The translations under genes and the position numbers were made by a program. From UBA2377 sp964429385 (GTDB taxonomy: Bacteria; Verrucomicrobiota; Verrucomicrobiia; Opitutales; Opitutaceae): a stretch of DNA of 64,000 bases. The stretch covers positions 1 to 64,000 of the forward strand of contig CAYSBR010000014.1 in NCBI GenBank assembly GCA_964429385.1, read 5' to 3'. The notes under the pieces are model-generated. The model saw nothing but the letters and a program-made list of their open reading frames with translations, ran no database searches and was not told where the DNA came from. This document shows positions 42,171 to 50,693 of the stretch, piece after piece (position 1 is the first letter of the stretch; each line of letters opens with the position of its first letter).

Positions 42171-44507
42171 ATGAGCATCCGCCGGCGTCGCTTTCTGGGA
42201 TGGGGAGTTCTGGCTGCGTTCGTGCTCGCTTGCGGGGCGTGGCTGGTCTCGCTGGATTACGGGCGGAAGATCTCGACGGATGTGCTCGACCTGATTCCGG
42301 GGGAGGAGACGGCCCCTGAGCTGGTGCTGGTGCGCCAGCTGGCGAGTCAGGCCGAGGCGCGCACGATGTTTTTTGTGCTGACCACGGCCGAGGGGGCGCC
42401 GGCTGCGGCGGACGCGGCCCGGCGGTTTGCTGAATTGCTCGCGGGCGAGCCGGCGTTTGCGGCGGTCATGCCGCTGGCGGATGCCGCGTCGCGCGATGCG
42501 CTGGGCCTGGAGCTTTTTGAGCAACGATTCGCGTTGCTGTTTCCGCGTTGGCTGCACGCGCAGGAGGAGGCCTACCGCGCTGCGGGGGTGACGGTGCCAT
42601 TCGGCGGTTGGCTGGCGGGAGAAACGGTGCAGGCGCTGGACCATTTTTTGACCCAGCCCGAAGCGCTGGCTTTTCAGGAGATCATCCCCGCGGATCCCTT
42701 GTTGCTGATTCCGGGGGTGGTGGAGCGGATGCGGGATGGGCTGAGCTTGGTGCAGACTGAAGCAGTGGCGGCGCCGCCCGCGCTGGTGTGGGGGCAGCTG
42801 GCCGCGTCACCGCTGAGCGAGGCCGGGCAGGGGCCGGCGTTTGCAGCGATTGAGCGCGCGCTGGCGGGGACCCGGGCGGAGTTTGCCGGGATCAATGTGG
42901 CCTATACGGGAGTGAACCGGTTCGCCGCGGCGAGCCGGGCGCGCATCGAACGCGAGGTCACCTGGCTCAACGCCCTGGCGCTGGGCGCCGTGCTGGCGGT
43001 GGCATTTGCTTTCATCCGCGGGGTGCATCGCGGGCTGCACCTGGCGCCGATCGTTTTGCTGTCGATGCTCGGGGCGTGGACTGGGGTCACGCTGGCGTTT
43101 GAGCGGGTGCACATGCTGGTGTTTGTCGTCGGCTCGATGCTGGCGGGCGTGGCGATTGACTACGGGTTCTACCTGTACATGCAGCCGCCGGCGCGACCGG
43201 GGGAGTCGTATTGGGCAAAGGTGCGCCGGCTGATGAAGCCGCTGCTCGCGAGTTGCTTTACGACGGCGGCGGGTTTTGCGCTGCTGCTGTTTTCAGAGCT
43301 GCCGCTCATCCGCCAGGTGGGGATGTATGTCGGCACGGGGCTGTTGTGTGCGCTGGGCGTGGCGGTGGTGTATTTCTCCACGGTGGCCGACCCCTATCTG
43401 GAGGCGCGCCGGTTCCGGGGTGGCCGGGCGCTGCGGCCGGAGGTCCGGCGCTGGGTGCTGCGGGTGGTGGTGGCCGGCTGGCTGGTCGCGCTGCCCGGGC
43501 TTTTCTTCCTCGACTGGCGGGATGACATCCGGGAGTTGGAGATCCCCTCGGCGGAATTGCGTCAGGAAGACGCGCGGATCCGGGCGTTGTTTGGCGAGCG
43601 ACCGGATCGCACCGTTTATCTGACCTACGGAGAAAATCTGGAAGCCGCCCGCGAGGCGTTGGCCGGGTTTGAAGCCTGGCTGAATGAGGCGGGCGAGGGG
43701 GAGGCCCGGAGCATCGGCCTGGGGGGCTTGGTGCCGACGGCGGAGGAAAGCAGGTCGGCCCGCCGGTTTTTTGAAGAGCAGGAGAATTTTCCCGAGGCTT
43801 TGCGCGCGGCGTTGGCGGCCGGTGGATTTGAGGCGGAGGAGTTTGAGCCCTTCTTTGCGCGCTATGGGGCGCAGGCGCGTGAACCGCTGGCGGTGGAGGC
43901 GGCGGTGGCGGCTTTGCAGGCGAAACTCACCGGGCCGCTCGGCCTGTTGCTGCATACTGGGCAACCTTTGAGCTGGTTTGTGACCGTCGTGGGCGCGGCT
44001 CCGGATGAGCCGCCTCCGGCGGCGCTTCGCACGGTGGGCGCGAGCCAGTTGCAATCCCTCAATCGGGTGTTCAGCCGCTACCGGCAATCGGCGCTGTGGC
44101 TGAGCGCGATCGGGCTGGCCATCGTGGGCGTGGGCGTGCTGCTGACCTACGGGCTGCGCGATGGGGTCCGGATTTTTGCGATTCCCTGCGGGGCCTGTCT
44201 CGGGCTCTTCGGGGTGCTGGGTTGGTGCGGGCAATCTTTGAATCTGTTTCACCTGCTCGGAGCGTTTCTCGGGGTGTGCCTGACGCACAATTACTCGATC
44301 TTTTCCGCCACCTCGGCTTACCAGGGTGAAGCCCCGCCGGTCTCCGTGCGCGTGTCGGCGCTGACGGCCGCCGCGTCGTTTGGGGTGCTCGCCTTGAGCG
44401 GTATTCCGGTGGTGCGCGCATTGGGCGCGACTGTGGCCTTGATGGCGTTGGCGGCGCTGGTGGTGATTGAGCTCGAACATTTGGGAAGCCTGGGCCGCAA
44501 ACGATGA
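42171..44507 (+). CDS. MMPL/RND-superfamily exporter of the aryl-polyene-type cluster
   Basis: A 778-residue integral membrane transporter from the ATG at 42171. TM1 is FLGWGVLAAFVLACGAWLVS. A large periplasmic domain follows, then a helix bundle with LGAVLAVAFAFIRGVHRGLH, TGVTLAFERVHMLVFVVGSM, LAGVAIDYGFYLYMQPPARP (the acidic relay residue of MMPL TM4) and SCFTTAAGFALLLFSELPLI. A second periplasmic loop and a second bundle (LHLLGAFLGVCLTHNYSIFS) complete the RND duplication. It would move the polyene lipid across the inner membrane. The gene is 13 bp after the GT2-LolA fusion and overlaps the ligase gene by 4 bp. Confidence 0.88.
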   Translation: MSIRRRRFLGWGVLAAFVLACGAWLVSLDYGRKISTDVLDLIPGEETAPELVLVRQLASQAEARTMFFVLTTAEGAPAAADAARRFAELLAGEPAFAAVMPLADAASRDALGLELFEQRFALLFPRWLHAQEEAYRAAGVTVPFGGWLAGETVQALDHFLTQPEALAFQEIIPADPLLLIPGVVERMRDGLSLVQTEAVAAPPALVWGQLAASPLSEAGQGPAFAAIERALAGTRAEFAGINVAYTGVNRFAAASRARIEREVTWLNALALGAVLAVAFAFIRGVHRGLHLAPIVLLSMLGAWTGVTLAFERVHMLVFVVGSMLAGVAIDYGFYLYMQPPARPGESYWAKVRRLMKPLLASCFTTAAGFALLLFSELPLIRQVGMYVGTGLLCALGVAVVYFSTVADPYLEARRFRGGRALRPEVRRWVLRVVVAGWLVALPGLFFLDWRDDIRELEIPSAELRQEDARIRALFGERPDRTVYLTYGENLEAAREALAGFEAWLNEAGEGEARSIGLGGLVPTAEESRSARRFFEEQENFPEALRAALAAGGFEAEEFEPFFARYGAQAREPLAVEAAVAALQAKLTGPLGLLLHTGQPLSWFVTVVGAAPDEPPPAALRTVGASQLQSLNRVFSRYRQSALWLSAIGLAIVGVGVLLTYGLRDGVRIFAIPCGACLGLFGVLGWCGQSLNLFHLLGAFLGVCLTHNYSIFSATSAYQGEAPPVSVRVSALTAAASFGVLALSGIPVVRALGATVALMALAALVVIELEHLGSLGRKR

Positions 44508-45850
44508 GCTGCGTATTTCTGAAAGCGTGGCACCAGACCTTGCGGCAACGCGGCGGGAAGCGCGCGGTGGTGCAGGCGGGCGATGGCCGCGAGGCGACGT
44601 TTCGCGAACTCGATGCCGGGGCGGACGCCTGGCTGGCGACCTACGGCGTGGCGCCCTGCGCTCTGGCGCGGCGGGCGGTGGTGTTTGCCCTGCCGAATGG
44701 GATTGCGTGGCTCGAACTTTGTCTCGCCCTGTTCAAGGCGGGCGCGGTGGCCGTGCCGCTGGATGCGGCCGAGCCGCCGGAGGCGCAGCGCCGGGTGGCG
44801 GAATCCTTGCGGGCAGGTTTTTGGTGGAACGGAAAAGCCCTCGTGCCGCTGTCTGGTTCGCGACGTCATCGGGATCCGGAGATTTGTCTGATCAAGCTGA
44901 CATCGGGCTCCACCGGACAGCCGCGCCCGCTGATTTTTACGGCGGCCCAGATGCTGGCCGATGGCCGGCAGGTGACGGCGACGATGGGGATTGGGGTGCG
45001 TGATTTGAACTACGCGTTGATCCCTTTCGGCCACTCCTACGGTCTGGGGAACCTGACGTTTCCGCTGTTCGCCCAGGGCGTGCCGGTGGTGTGCGGCGCG
45101 GCGCCGTTGCCCCAGGCGATCGCGACGGATTTCGCGCGTTGGCGACCGACGGTTTTTCCCGGCGTGCCGGCGCTTTGGCGGGCGTTGACGGCGGCGGGGG
45201 TGGCGCTCGAGAGTCTGCGGCTGGGCATTTCCGCGGGGGCGCCTTTGCCGCCGGACGTGGCCCGGGACTTCGCAGATCGCTGCGGCCGGCGGTTGCACGC
45301 TTTCTACGGATCGAGTGAAACCGGTGGCATTGCCTACGATCGGACTGGAACCGCGACTTTGCAGGGCGGAGTGGGCCGGGCGCTGCACGGGGTGAAGTTG
45401 GTTTCGTTGCCCGGACAGCGCTTGCGGGTGGCGAGCGCCGCGGTGACCACCTCGGGGAACCGCCGTCGCGAGGGAAAGCTCGGCGCCTGGGTGATGGCCG
45501 ATCGGGTGCAGATTGACGGTCGCGGGGAATTGACGTTGCTCGGACGGCGTGGTCAGACGGTCAAAATCGCCGGTCGGCGGGTGAGCCTGACGGAGGTTGC
45601 CGCGCGGCTGCGTCGTTTGGGCGGGGTACGCGATATTTGGGTTGGGGTCAGTCAGGATAAGGAGCCGGTGCTGGGCACGGCTGTGGTGACCGATCGCACG
45701 GTCGCCGAACTGCGGGTAGAATTGCTGGCCGATACGGCCCAGTGGAAGATTCCGAAGAAGTGGGCCTTGCTGCCGGCCCTGCCGATCACCGCCCGGGGAA
45801 AGACGGATGTGAAGGCGATCGCTTTGCGCGTATTCGGCGAGAGGCCTTGA
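44504..45850 (+). CDS. AMP-dependent acyl-CoA/ACP ligase of the aryl-polyene-type cluster
   Basis: A 448-residue ANL-family ligase that would activate an aryl carboxylate. The ATP-binding loop is IKLTSGSTGQPRPLIFTAAQ, the adenylate motif YGSSETGGIAYDRTGT, and hinge and C-terminal residues are GQTVKIAGRRVSLTEVAARL and RGKTDVKAIAL with the conserved catalytic Lys region. The N-terminus starts at the ATG overlapping the MMPL stop. The position next to a chorismatase gene suggests it activates a hydroxybenzoate onto the ACP, as XanA2 is proposed to do in xanthomonadin formation. Substrate inferred. Confidence 0.88.
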   Translation: MSCVFLKAWHQTLRQRGGKRAVVQAGDGREATFRELDAGADAWLATYGVAPCALARRAVVFALPNGIAWLELCLALFKAGAVAVPLDAAEPPEAQRRVAESLRAGFWWNGKALVPLSGSRRHRDPEICLIKLTSGSTGQPRPLIFTAAQMLADGRQVTATMGIGVRDLNYALIPFGHSYGLGNLTFPLFAQGVPVVCGAAPLPQAIATDFARWRPTVFPGVPALWRALTAAGVALESLRLGISAGAPLPPDVARDFADRCGRRLHAFYGSSETGGIAYDRTGTATLQGGVGRALHGVKLVSLPGQRLRVASAAVTTSGNRRREGKLGAWVMADRVQIDGRGELTLLGRRGQTVKIAGRRVSLTEVAARLRRLGGVRDIWVGVSQDKEPVLGTAVVTDRTVAELRVELLADTAQWKIPKKWALLPALPITARGKTDVKAIALRVFGERP

Positions 45851-45873
45851 GCCTCGCTGGTCTCCGTAGCGGT

Positions 45874-46794
45874 TTAGGGTGAACGTGCAGGCAAGAGACT
45901 GGCCTCGATCTCCACGTTGAGCGGGCGGCGGCAGATGTCTGACAAGAGGTAGGAGACGGAATCGCCGGGCTGGAGCAGGTGGGTGTTGAGATACGCGGCG
46001 ATGGCGGGGTGTTCATCGGCGTGACGGACGTAGATCTTGAAATGGCGGCGGTTGCCCGGAACGGCGGCGAGGTCGGGGCCCAGGCCGCAGGCGAGCGAGA
46101 TTTCGCGGAGGTTGCCCAACGTACAGGCGAGCTGCTCAGCCGTGCTGTCGGGGGCGACGGTGGCGTGGCCGCGGATGGCGGCGGTACCGGAAATGAAGAC
46201 GGATGGTTGGTGGGCAGAGGGTACGATGGTGGCCCGGGCGAAGCTGGGGGCGCGCGGGCCGTGTTCCGGTGGGTATTCGTAGGCCGGCACCTGCAGGGGA
46301 TTCTCGATGTGGCGGGGCATCGTGGCGCTCGCGGCAAAAATTACAGCGAGGGCGGGCGGTGGGCACCCGACGGCGGAGGCGGCCGGCAGATGGCTTTTGT
46401 AAGCCGGTCCGAAGTGGTGTTCGAAGGCTTGGGCGCGACCACGGCAGAATGAGCGGTAGTTTTCCAGTCCGTCGGATCCGTCGTCGTTGATGCGCGGAAT
46501 GTAATTCCAGATGCGAGCGAGATGAAACCCGCCGGTGACCTGAAGAATCTGCCGATAGACCTGCTCGACCAAGGGTTCGAGCGGGGCCTCTGTCGGCAGC
46601 GGCTGCGAGACGACGCCCAGCCTCCATCCTTCCGTCTCAAAAAGCTGGACGTCTCCATCGCCGCGCAGGGCTCGGGCGGAAGGAAACAACCGTTCCTCGG
46701 GCTCACCTGCGAGGAGGGGAAGGTTGAAATCGAGTCCAATCCCCGCGCCCAGTGCGACTCTGAGTGAGGAAGGTTCGGTCAACGGTACCGACAT
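45874..46794 (-). CDS. Chorismatase family protein (XanB2/Hyg5/FkbO type hydroxybenzoate synthase)
   Basis: A 306-residue protein that would convert chorismate to 3- or 4-hydroxybenzoate (or the dihydroxy acid). Family motifs: FHLARIWNYIPRINDDGSDG, GLENYRSFCRGRAQAF, PAASAVGCPPPA, ENPLQVPAYEYPPEHGPRAP, PSFARATIVPSAHQPSVFIS, GTAAIRGH. Near the C-terminus DICRRPLNVEIEASLLP places Cys and Glu seven residues apart, the spacing I recall for the active-site Cys and Glu of Hyg5-type enzymes. XanB2 supplies the starter unit of xanthomonadin. This gene converges with the ligase gene (23 bp apart), so it is adjacent but not in the operon. Product identity cannot be fixed by sequence alone. Confidence 0.85.
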   Translation of the reverse strand: MSVPLTEPSSLRVALGAGIGLDFNLPLLAGEPEERLFPSARALRGDGDVQLFETEGWRLGVVSQPLPTEAPLEPLVEQVYRQILQVTGGFHLARIWNYIPRINDDGSDGLENYRSFCRGRAQAFEHHFGPAYKSHLPAASAVGCPPPALAVIFAASATMPRHIENPLQVPAYEYPPEHGPRAPSFARATIVPSAHQPSVFISGTAAIRGHATVAPDSTAEQLACTLGNLREISLACGLGPDLAAVPGNRRHFKIYVRHADEHPAIAAYLNTHLLQPGDSVSYLLSDICRRPLNVEIEASLLPARSP

Positions 46795-46801
46795 GAAGGC
46801 C

Positions 46802-47215
46802 TTACCCTTGGGTGAGGATCCGGTTGAAGTGTTTCATGATGTCGGCCTGGATGTTCTTGAGCCAGCCCTTGGGTTGTTCGGGCTTCTGGCGCTCGCCGGT
46901 TTTCTTGTCGATTTTCCAGCCGACACAATAAAGGTCCACCTTTGTGGCATCGTAAATGAGCGTGACGGTGGCCTCGTTGCCCCGGTGGCGCAGGTAGGCG
47001 GTCACACGGTCGTCGGTCGTGGAGCGGACACCCCAGCGCCGGCCGGAAAGGGCGGCAACCACGGCATCTTTGACATCATCCTGAGAGAGACCTTCGGGGG
47101 CGGTCACAGTGCCGGCATGTTCGCCGAGCTCAGAGGCCTGAAGTGCGGTGACAAAACCAAGGGAGAGGAAAGCCGTCAACACGAGGCGGCGGAGGTTGAG
47201 GACGATGGTATTCAT
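46802..47215 (-). CDS. Secreted hypothetical protein, 137 aa, upstream of the chorismatase gene
   Basis: A 137-residue protein with a signal peptide (RRLVLTAFLSLGFVTALQA). The mature part includes VAALSGRRWGVRSTTDDRVT, TAYLRHRGNEATVTLIYDAT and a Lys-rich C-terminal region. The pattern (RxWxV…IxAxLxxRGxxAxVxLxYD) resembles a family of small conserved secreted or lipoprotein-like proteins, but I cannot name it. It ends 7 bp before the chorismatase start on the same strand, so the pair is one transcript. Confidence 0.75.
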   Translation of the reverse strand: MNTIVLNLRRLVLTAFLSLGFVTALQASELGEHAGTVTAPEGLSQDDVKDAVVAALSGRRWGVRSTTDDRVTAYLRHRGNEATVTLIYDATKVDLYCVGWKIDKKTGERQKPEQPKGWLKNIQADIMKHFNRILTQG

Positions 47216-47326
47216 GGTGGGGAATTATCCCTAGAGGGATGCTTTCGTGCCAGTTTGGGTGCAAGTCATTTCAGGGTATGGCTGACGGGTTGACCTAGAC
47301 GGGAAACTCGCTTGGTTTGACCCTCC

Positions 47327-47803
47327 ATGTCGAAAAAGGCCTCCAGCCGCACACGCCGCCCTGCTGCGCCACGCATCCTTGCGGGGACGGTGTTCATCAC
47401 CCGGCAGGTGCACTTTAATTCCGCGCACCGGCTCTACAACCCGACGAAGAGCCTCAAGTGGAACCAGCAGCAATACGGGCTCTGCACGAATCCGCATTGG
47501 CACGGGCATAACTACGTGCTCGAAGTCACCTTGAAGGGCCGCCCCGATCCGGAGACGGGCTACATCATCGACCTGGCCGAATTGAAGCGCATCCTCCACC
47601 ACGCGGTGGTGGACAAGTGCGATCACCGCAACCTCAACGAGGAGGTGCCCTTCCTGCGCGGGATCATCCCCTCGACGGAAAACCTCGTCATCGCCTTCTG
47701 GAACGAGATCGCCCCGCACATCAAGGCGGGCCAGCTGCACTGTGTGCGGCTCTACGAGACGCCGCGGAATTACGCCGAATACTTTGGACCCGAGGTCAGC
47801 TAA
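47327..47803 (+). CDS. 6-pyruvoyl-tetrahydropterin synthase / 6-carboxy-tetrahydropterin synthase family (PTPS-II-like)
   Basis: A 158-residue COG0720 protein acting on dihydroneopterin triphosphate. Motifs: HFNSAHRLYNP, CTNPHWHGHNYVLEVTLKGR, ETGYIIDLAELKR, KCDHRNLNEEVPFLRG and STENLVIAFWNEI. The His ligands of Zn and the catalytic Cys are present. Cys is five residues before HGH (C-x5-HGH), as in mammalian-type PTPS, whereas QueD has C-x3-HGH. It is followed by FolE2 and a short-chain dehydrogenase, so a pterin such as tetrahydrobiopterin is a likelier product than queuosine. A 7-deazaguanine role is not excluded. Start ATG at 47327. Confidence 0.88.
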   Translation: MSKKASSRTRRPAAPRILAGTVFITRQVHFNSAHRLYNPTKSLKWNQQQYGLCTNPHWHGHNYVLEVTLKGRPDPETGYIIDLAELKRILHHAVVDKCDHRNLNEEVPFLRGIIPSTENLVIAFWNEIAPHIKAGQLHCVRLYETPRNYAEYFGPEVS

Positions 47804-47868
47804 CCCCGTGTGATCGGGGCTACGGTTATCGTCACAACCGCCTGGCCGCATCCTGAACAAAAAACGAT

Positions 47869-48851
47869 ATGAAGAAGAAAGCCATGTACCTCCACCGCTC
47901 CGCGACCGGAACCCCGCCGCGCATTGCGCGTGGTTACAACACAAAGTTCCGCGTTTCGAAGGCCTACCGGCAGTCGCTGCCCGACATGATGGAGGCGGCG
48001 CACGACGCCATCCAGGGGGCCAATGTGCCGATCCAGCAGGTGGGCATCCATAACTTCAAGCTGCCGCTCAAATACCGGACCAAGGGGGGCAAGACCCTCA
48101 CGCTTGAGACCAGTGTGACTGGCACCGTATCGCTCGAGGCCGAGCTGAAGGGCATCAACATGAGCCGGATCATGCGCACGTTCTNNNNNNNNNNCACAAG
48201 GACGGCGTGACCACGGGGGAGTGGATGGGCAAGATTCTCAAGAGCTACCTGCGCAACGTGGAGAGCAAGGATGCGCGGCTGAAGATCGCGTTTTCCTACC
48301 CGATGCTCCGTCCGAGCCTGCGCAGCGGAATGGAGGGCTGGCAGTTCTACAATGTGGCCTTCGAGGGCGTGATGACGCATCTGGGCCGTTACCGGCGCTT
48401 CATCCACTTCGACTTCGTGTATTCTTCGGCCTGCCCCTGCTCGGCGGAACTTTCCGAGCACGCGCGCGACCAGCGCGGCGTTTATACGGTGCCGCATTCC
48501 CAGCGCAGCAAAGCCCGCATCTCCGTCGAGGAGGTCGAGGGCAAAAAGATCTGGATCGAAGACATCCACGCCCTCTGCCTGCGCGCGCTCCAGACCGAGA
48601 CGCAGGTGATGGTGAAGCGAGAGGACGAGCAGGCCTTCGCCGAGCTCAACGGCGCGCATCTCAAGTTTGTCGAGGATGCGGCGCGGCTCCTCTACAAGGA
48701 GTTTGATGCGGACAAACGCATCGCCGACTTCCGCATCGCGTGCTCGCACCTCGAATCGCTGCACTCGCACGACGCGGTGAGCGTGATCTGCAAGGGCGTG
48801 AAGGGCGGCTACGCCGCCGACTTCATGGACTTCGGGCAACTCTTGTGCTGA
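47869..48851 (+). CDS. folE2: GTP cyclohydrolase FolE2 (interrupted by an assembly gap)
   Basis: FolE2 converts GTP to dihydroneopterin triphosphate. The first 105 codons (to the gap at 48185) contain GIHNFKLPLKYRTKGGKTLT and ELKGINMSRIMRTF. After the gap come ARLKIAFSYPMLRPSL, VYSSACPCSAELSEHARDQR (Cys ligand region), VYTVPHSQRSKARISVEEVE, IWIEDIHALCLRALQTE and ACSHLESLHSHDAVSVICKG. Frames before and after the 10-N gap differ, so the real gap must be 2 modulo 3 in length. It is not a biological frameshift. It lies 65 bp after the PTPS gene, making the first two steps of a pterin pathway adjacent. Confidence 0.9.
48185..48194. other. Assembly gap (10 N) inside folE2
   Basis: Ten N bases interrupt the folE2 coding sequence between the codons for RTF and HKDG. 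Protein conservation implies a few codons missing, with a true size of 2 modulo 3. Confidence 1.
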
Positions 48852-48859
48852 CCATCTGC

Positions 48860-48906
48860 CCACGGAATACACGGAATGAATTTCCCGACTTCCGTGTATT
48901 CCGTGG
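48860..48906. repeat. Perfect 16-bp-arm inverted repeat between folE2 and the SDR gene
   Basis: CCACGGAATACACGGA (48860-48875) and its exact complement TCCGTGTATTCCGTGG (48891-48906) flank 15 nt. It is too close to both genes (8 and 12 bp) to be anything but intercistronic. It belongs to the same class as the repeats at 16184, 17142 and 57839. Confidence 0.85.
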
Positions 48907-48918
48907 ACCCTTAATTTT

Positions 48919-49629
48919 ATGGCTAAACCTGTTGTTCTCATCACCGGCGCTTCGCAGGGCATCGGTGCCGCCATTGCGAAGACCTTCGCCAAGGAGATCC
49001 GCGGCGTGCGGCTGGCGCTGGTGGCGCGGAATGCGAAGAACCTGAAGACGGTTGCCACGGCGTGTGCGAAGCTGGGAGCGGAGGCAGAGATTTTTCCCTG
49101 CGATGTCACCGACGAGCCGGAGGTGGCGGCAATGGCCGTGGCGGTGACGGACCGTTTTCGTCGCGTGGATGTTCTCATCAACAATGCCGGGGTGTTTGCG
49201 GGGGCGCCGCTCACCGATACCACGGTGGCGCAATTCGACCGGGTGGTGGCGGCGAGCCTGCGCAGCACATTTCTCGTGGCGCAGGCCTTCGTGCCCGGGA
49301 TGGTGCAGCGGGGGCGGGGCGATATTTTCAACATGGGCTCGATTGCGGGCCTGCAGGCTTATCCGGGAGGAGCCGCTTATTGTGCGGCCAAGTTTGGCGT
49401 GACCGGCCTGACCAAGGTGATGCGCGAGGAACTCAAGGCCAAAGGGGTGCGGGTGACCCTGGTCTGTCCGGGGGCGACCTGGTCGCCTTCCTGGGCCGGC
49501 AGCGGGGTGCCGGCGGAACGCATGATGCCGGCGGAGGCGGTGGCGCGGGCGTTTCTGGATATTTACCGGCTGAGCCGACGGACGGTGGTGGAGGAGATCA
49601 TCCTGCGGCCGCAGCTGGGGGATTTGTGA
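48919..49629 (+). CDS. Short-chain dehydrogenase/reductase (candidate pterin reductase)
   Basis: A 236-residue classical SDR. The NAD(P)-binding motif is VVLITGASQGIGAAIAKTFA, then VDVLINNAGVFAGAPL (NNAG) and the catalytic Ser-Tyr-Lys in NMGSIAGLQAYPGGAAYCAA KFG. The position after PTPS and FolE2 suggests sepiapterin-reductase-like or FolM-like pterin reduction. A ketoreductase for the polyene cluster 3 kb upstream, which lacks its own, is the alternative. Sequence does not settle it. Confidence 0.88.
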   Translation: MAKPVVLITGASQGIGAAIAKTFAKEIRGVRLALVARNAKNLKTVATACAKLGAEAEIFPCDVTDEPEVAAMAVAVTDRFRRVDVLINNAGVFAGAPLTDTTVAQFDRVVAASLRSTFLVAQAFVPGMVQRGRGDIFNMGSIAGLQAYPGGAAYCAAKFGVTGLTKVMREELKAKGVRVTLVCPGATWSPSWAGSGVPAERMMPAEAVARAFLDIYRLSRRTVVEEIILRPQLGDL

Positions 49630-49694
49630 CTTCCTGGAAGACGATCCAGATTGGGTTAGACAACCGCCCGGCGTGCTCTTCATGTACCGCAATT

Positions 49695-50615
49695 ATGATG
49701 CGAAAGGCGATTCTGCCCTGCACGTTTATGCTGATGCTGGTTCTGGCTGCGGCCAGTGCTTGGGCGCAGGAAGAGGGCCCGCCGGGAGGTGGCCCGATCG
49801 CGATTGAACCTGAGATTTCCAGCTATGGTTTTGGTGTGGTCCAGACGCATACCCAGACCTCGGCGTCGGGGCCGGTTGCGAACAGCCTGCCCTATGTTTT
49901 TCAGGCGTTTGTCAATGCGGGGACCGGGAGTGCCTCGGAAGGCTACCTGACGGCCCCGGACCTGGAGATGTACAGCCTCGGCACCCATCCGGATCATCTT
50001 TTCGGTATCTCCTACTTATCCCCCGGCTATGCCAGCCTGACGGCGTTGCAGACGGTGTTCAGCAGCAGTGGGACTTATGCCCTGAATTTTGTCACACCGA
50101 ATTCCGCGCCCAACGGATATAACATCAGCTCGTTTGAGCTGGGGGCGCCGGATTTCCCTCTGAGTGTGCCGCAGATTGTCGGGGGCGGCATCTGGTCGGG
50201 GGCCAGTTTCGTTTTTGATGTGATGGAGGAGGACGGGCAGATCGAAATCAATGGCTTCACCGGCATGGTAGGCGGGCTCGATGTCATTGTTTTGAGCATC
50301 TACTCCGAAACGGACCACCGTGCTTCGCGATCGTGGATTCAGACTCCGACGACGGCTATCGGTCTGGGCGGTCCGGATGAGCATGGCGTGCCGTATTTTG
50401 TTCCCGGCGATTCCTACAGAGCGCTGCTCACCTACATCAAGGTGGTGGATGGCAACATGGGTGAGTTTGTGCCGGGCGCGAACGGTTTTGCCTTCTATGC
50501 GACCCAGACGGAATTCACCTTCACCGCGATACCCGAGCCTTCCACCTATCTGCTGATGGCGCTGGGCGTCGGGGTGGTTTTGATTCCCGTGCTGCGCCGA
50601 CGCCGCCGGCGTTGA
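49695..50615 (+). CDS. PEP-CTERM domain surface protein
   Basis: A 306-residue exported protein with a signal peptide (MMRKAILPCTFMLMLVLAAA). A Gly/Ser/Tyr-rich beta domain follows (GYLTAPDLEMYSLGTHPDHL). The C-terminus is the PEP-CTERM sorting signal: IPEPSTYLLMALGVGVV, a hydrophobic segment, and a run of Arg (RRRRRR). Such signals are processed by exosortase, which is not in this window. A start at 49695 is chosen because it begins the signal peptide; longer frames upstream are shadow of the SDR gene. Function unknown, possibly a biofilm matrix component. Confidence 0.9.
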   Translation: MMRKAILPCTFMLMLVLAAASAWAQEEGPPGGGPIAIEPEISSYGFGVVQTHTQTSASGPVANSLPYVFQAFVNAGTGSASEGYLTAPDLEMYSLGTHPDHLFGISYLSPGYASLTALQTVFSSSGTYALNFVTPNSAPNGYNISSFELGAPDFPLSVPQIVGGGIWSGASFVFDVMEEDGQIEINGFTGMVGGLDVIVLSIYSETDHRASRSWIQTPTTAIGLGGPDEHGVPYFVPGDSYRALLTYIKVVDGNMGEFVPGANGFAFYATQTEFTFTAIPEPSTYLLMALGVGVVLIPVLRRRRRR

Positions 50616-50693
50616 GGGGAGAGATGATGCGGGGGCGGCGGTTTTGGGATTGTCGCCAGCCAGCGGGATGGCCATCGCTGGCTGACGTTCCCC

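Noticed and set aside
47216..47326. preQ1 riboswitch before the PTPS gene
   Set aside because: No preQ1-type pseudoknot or A-rich tail is visible. This also argues against a queuosine role.
48185..48194. Frameshift in folE2 read as a pseudogene
   Set aside because: The break coincides with the N gap and both parts are well conserved, so it is an assembly artefact.
49062..49694. Plus-strand frame joined to the PEP-CTERM protein
   Set aside because: It is the out-of-frame shadow of the SDR gene. The PEP-CTERM signal peptide starts at 49695.
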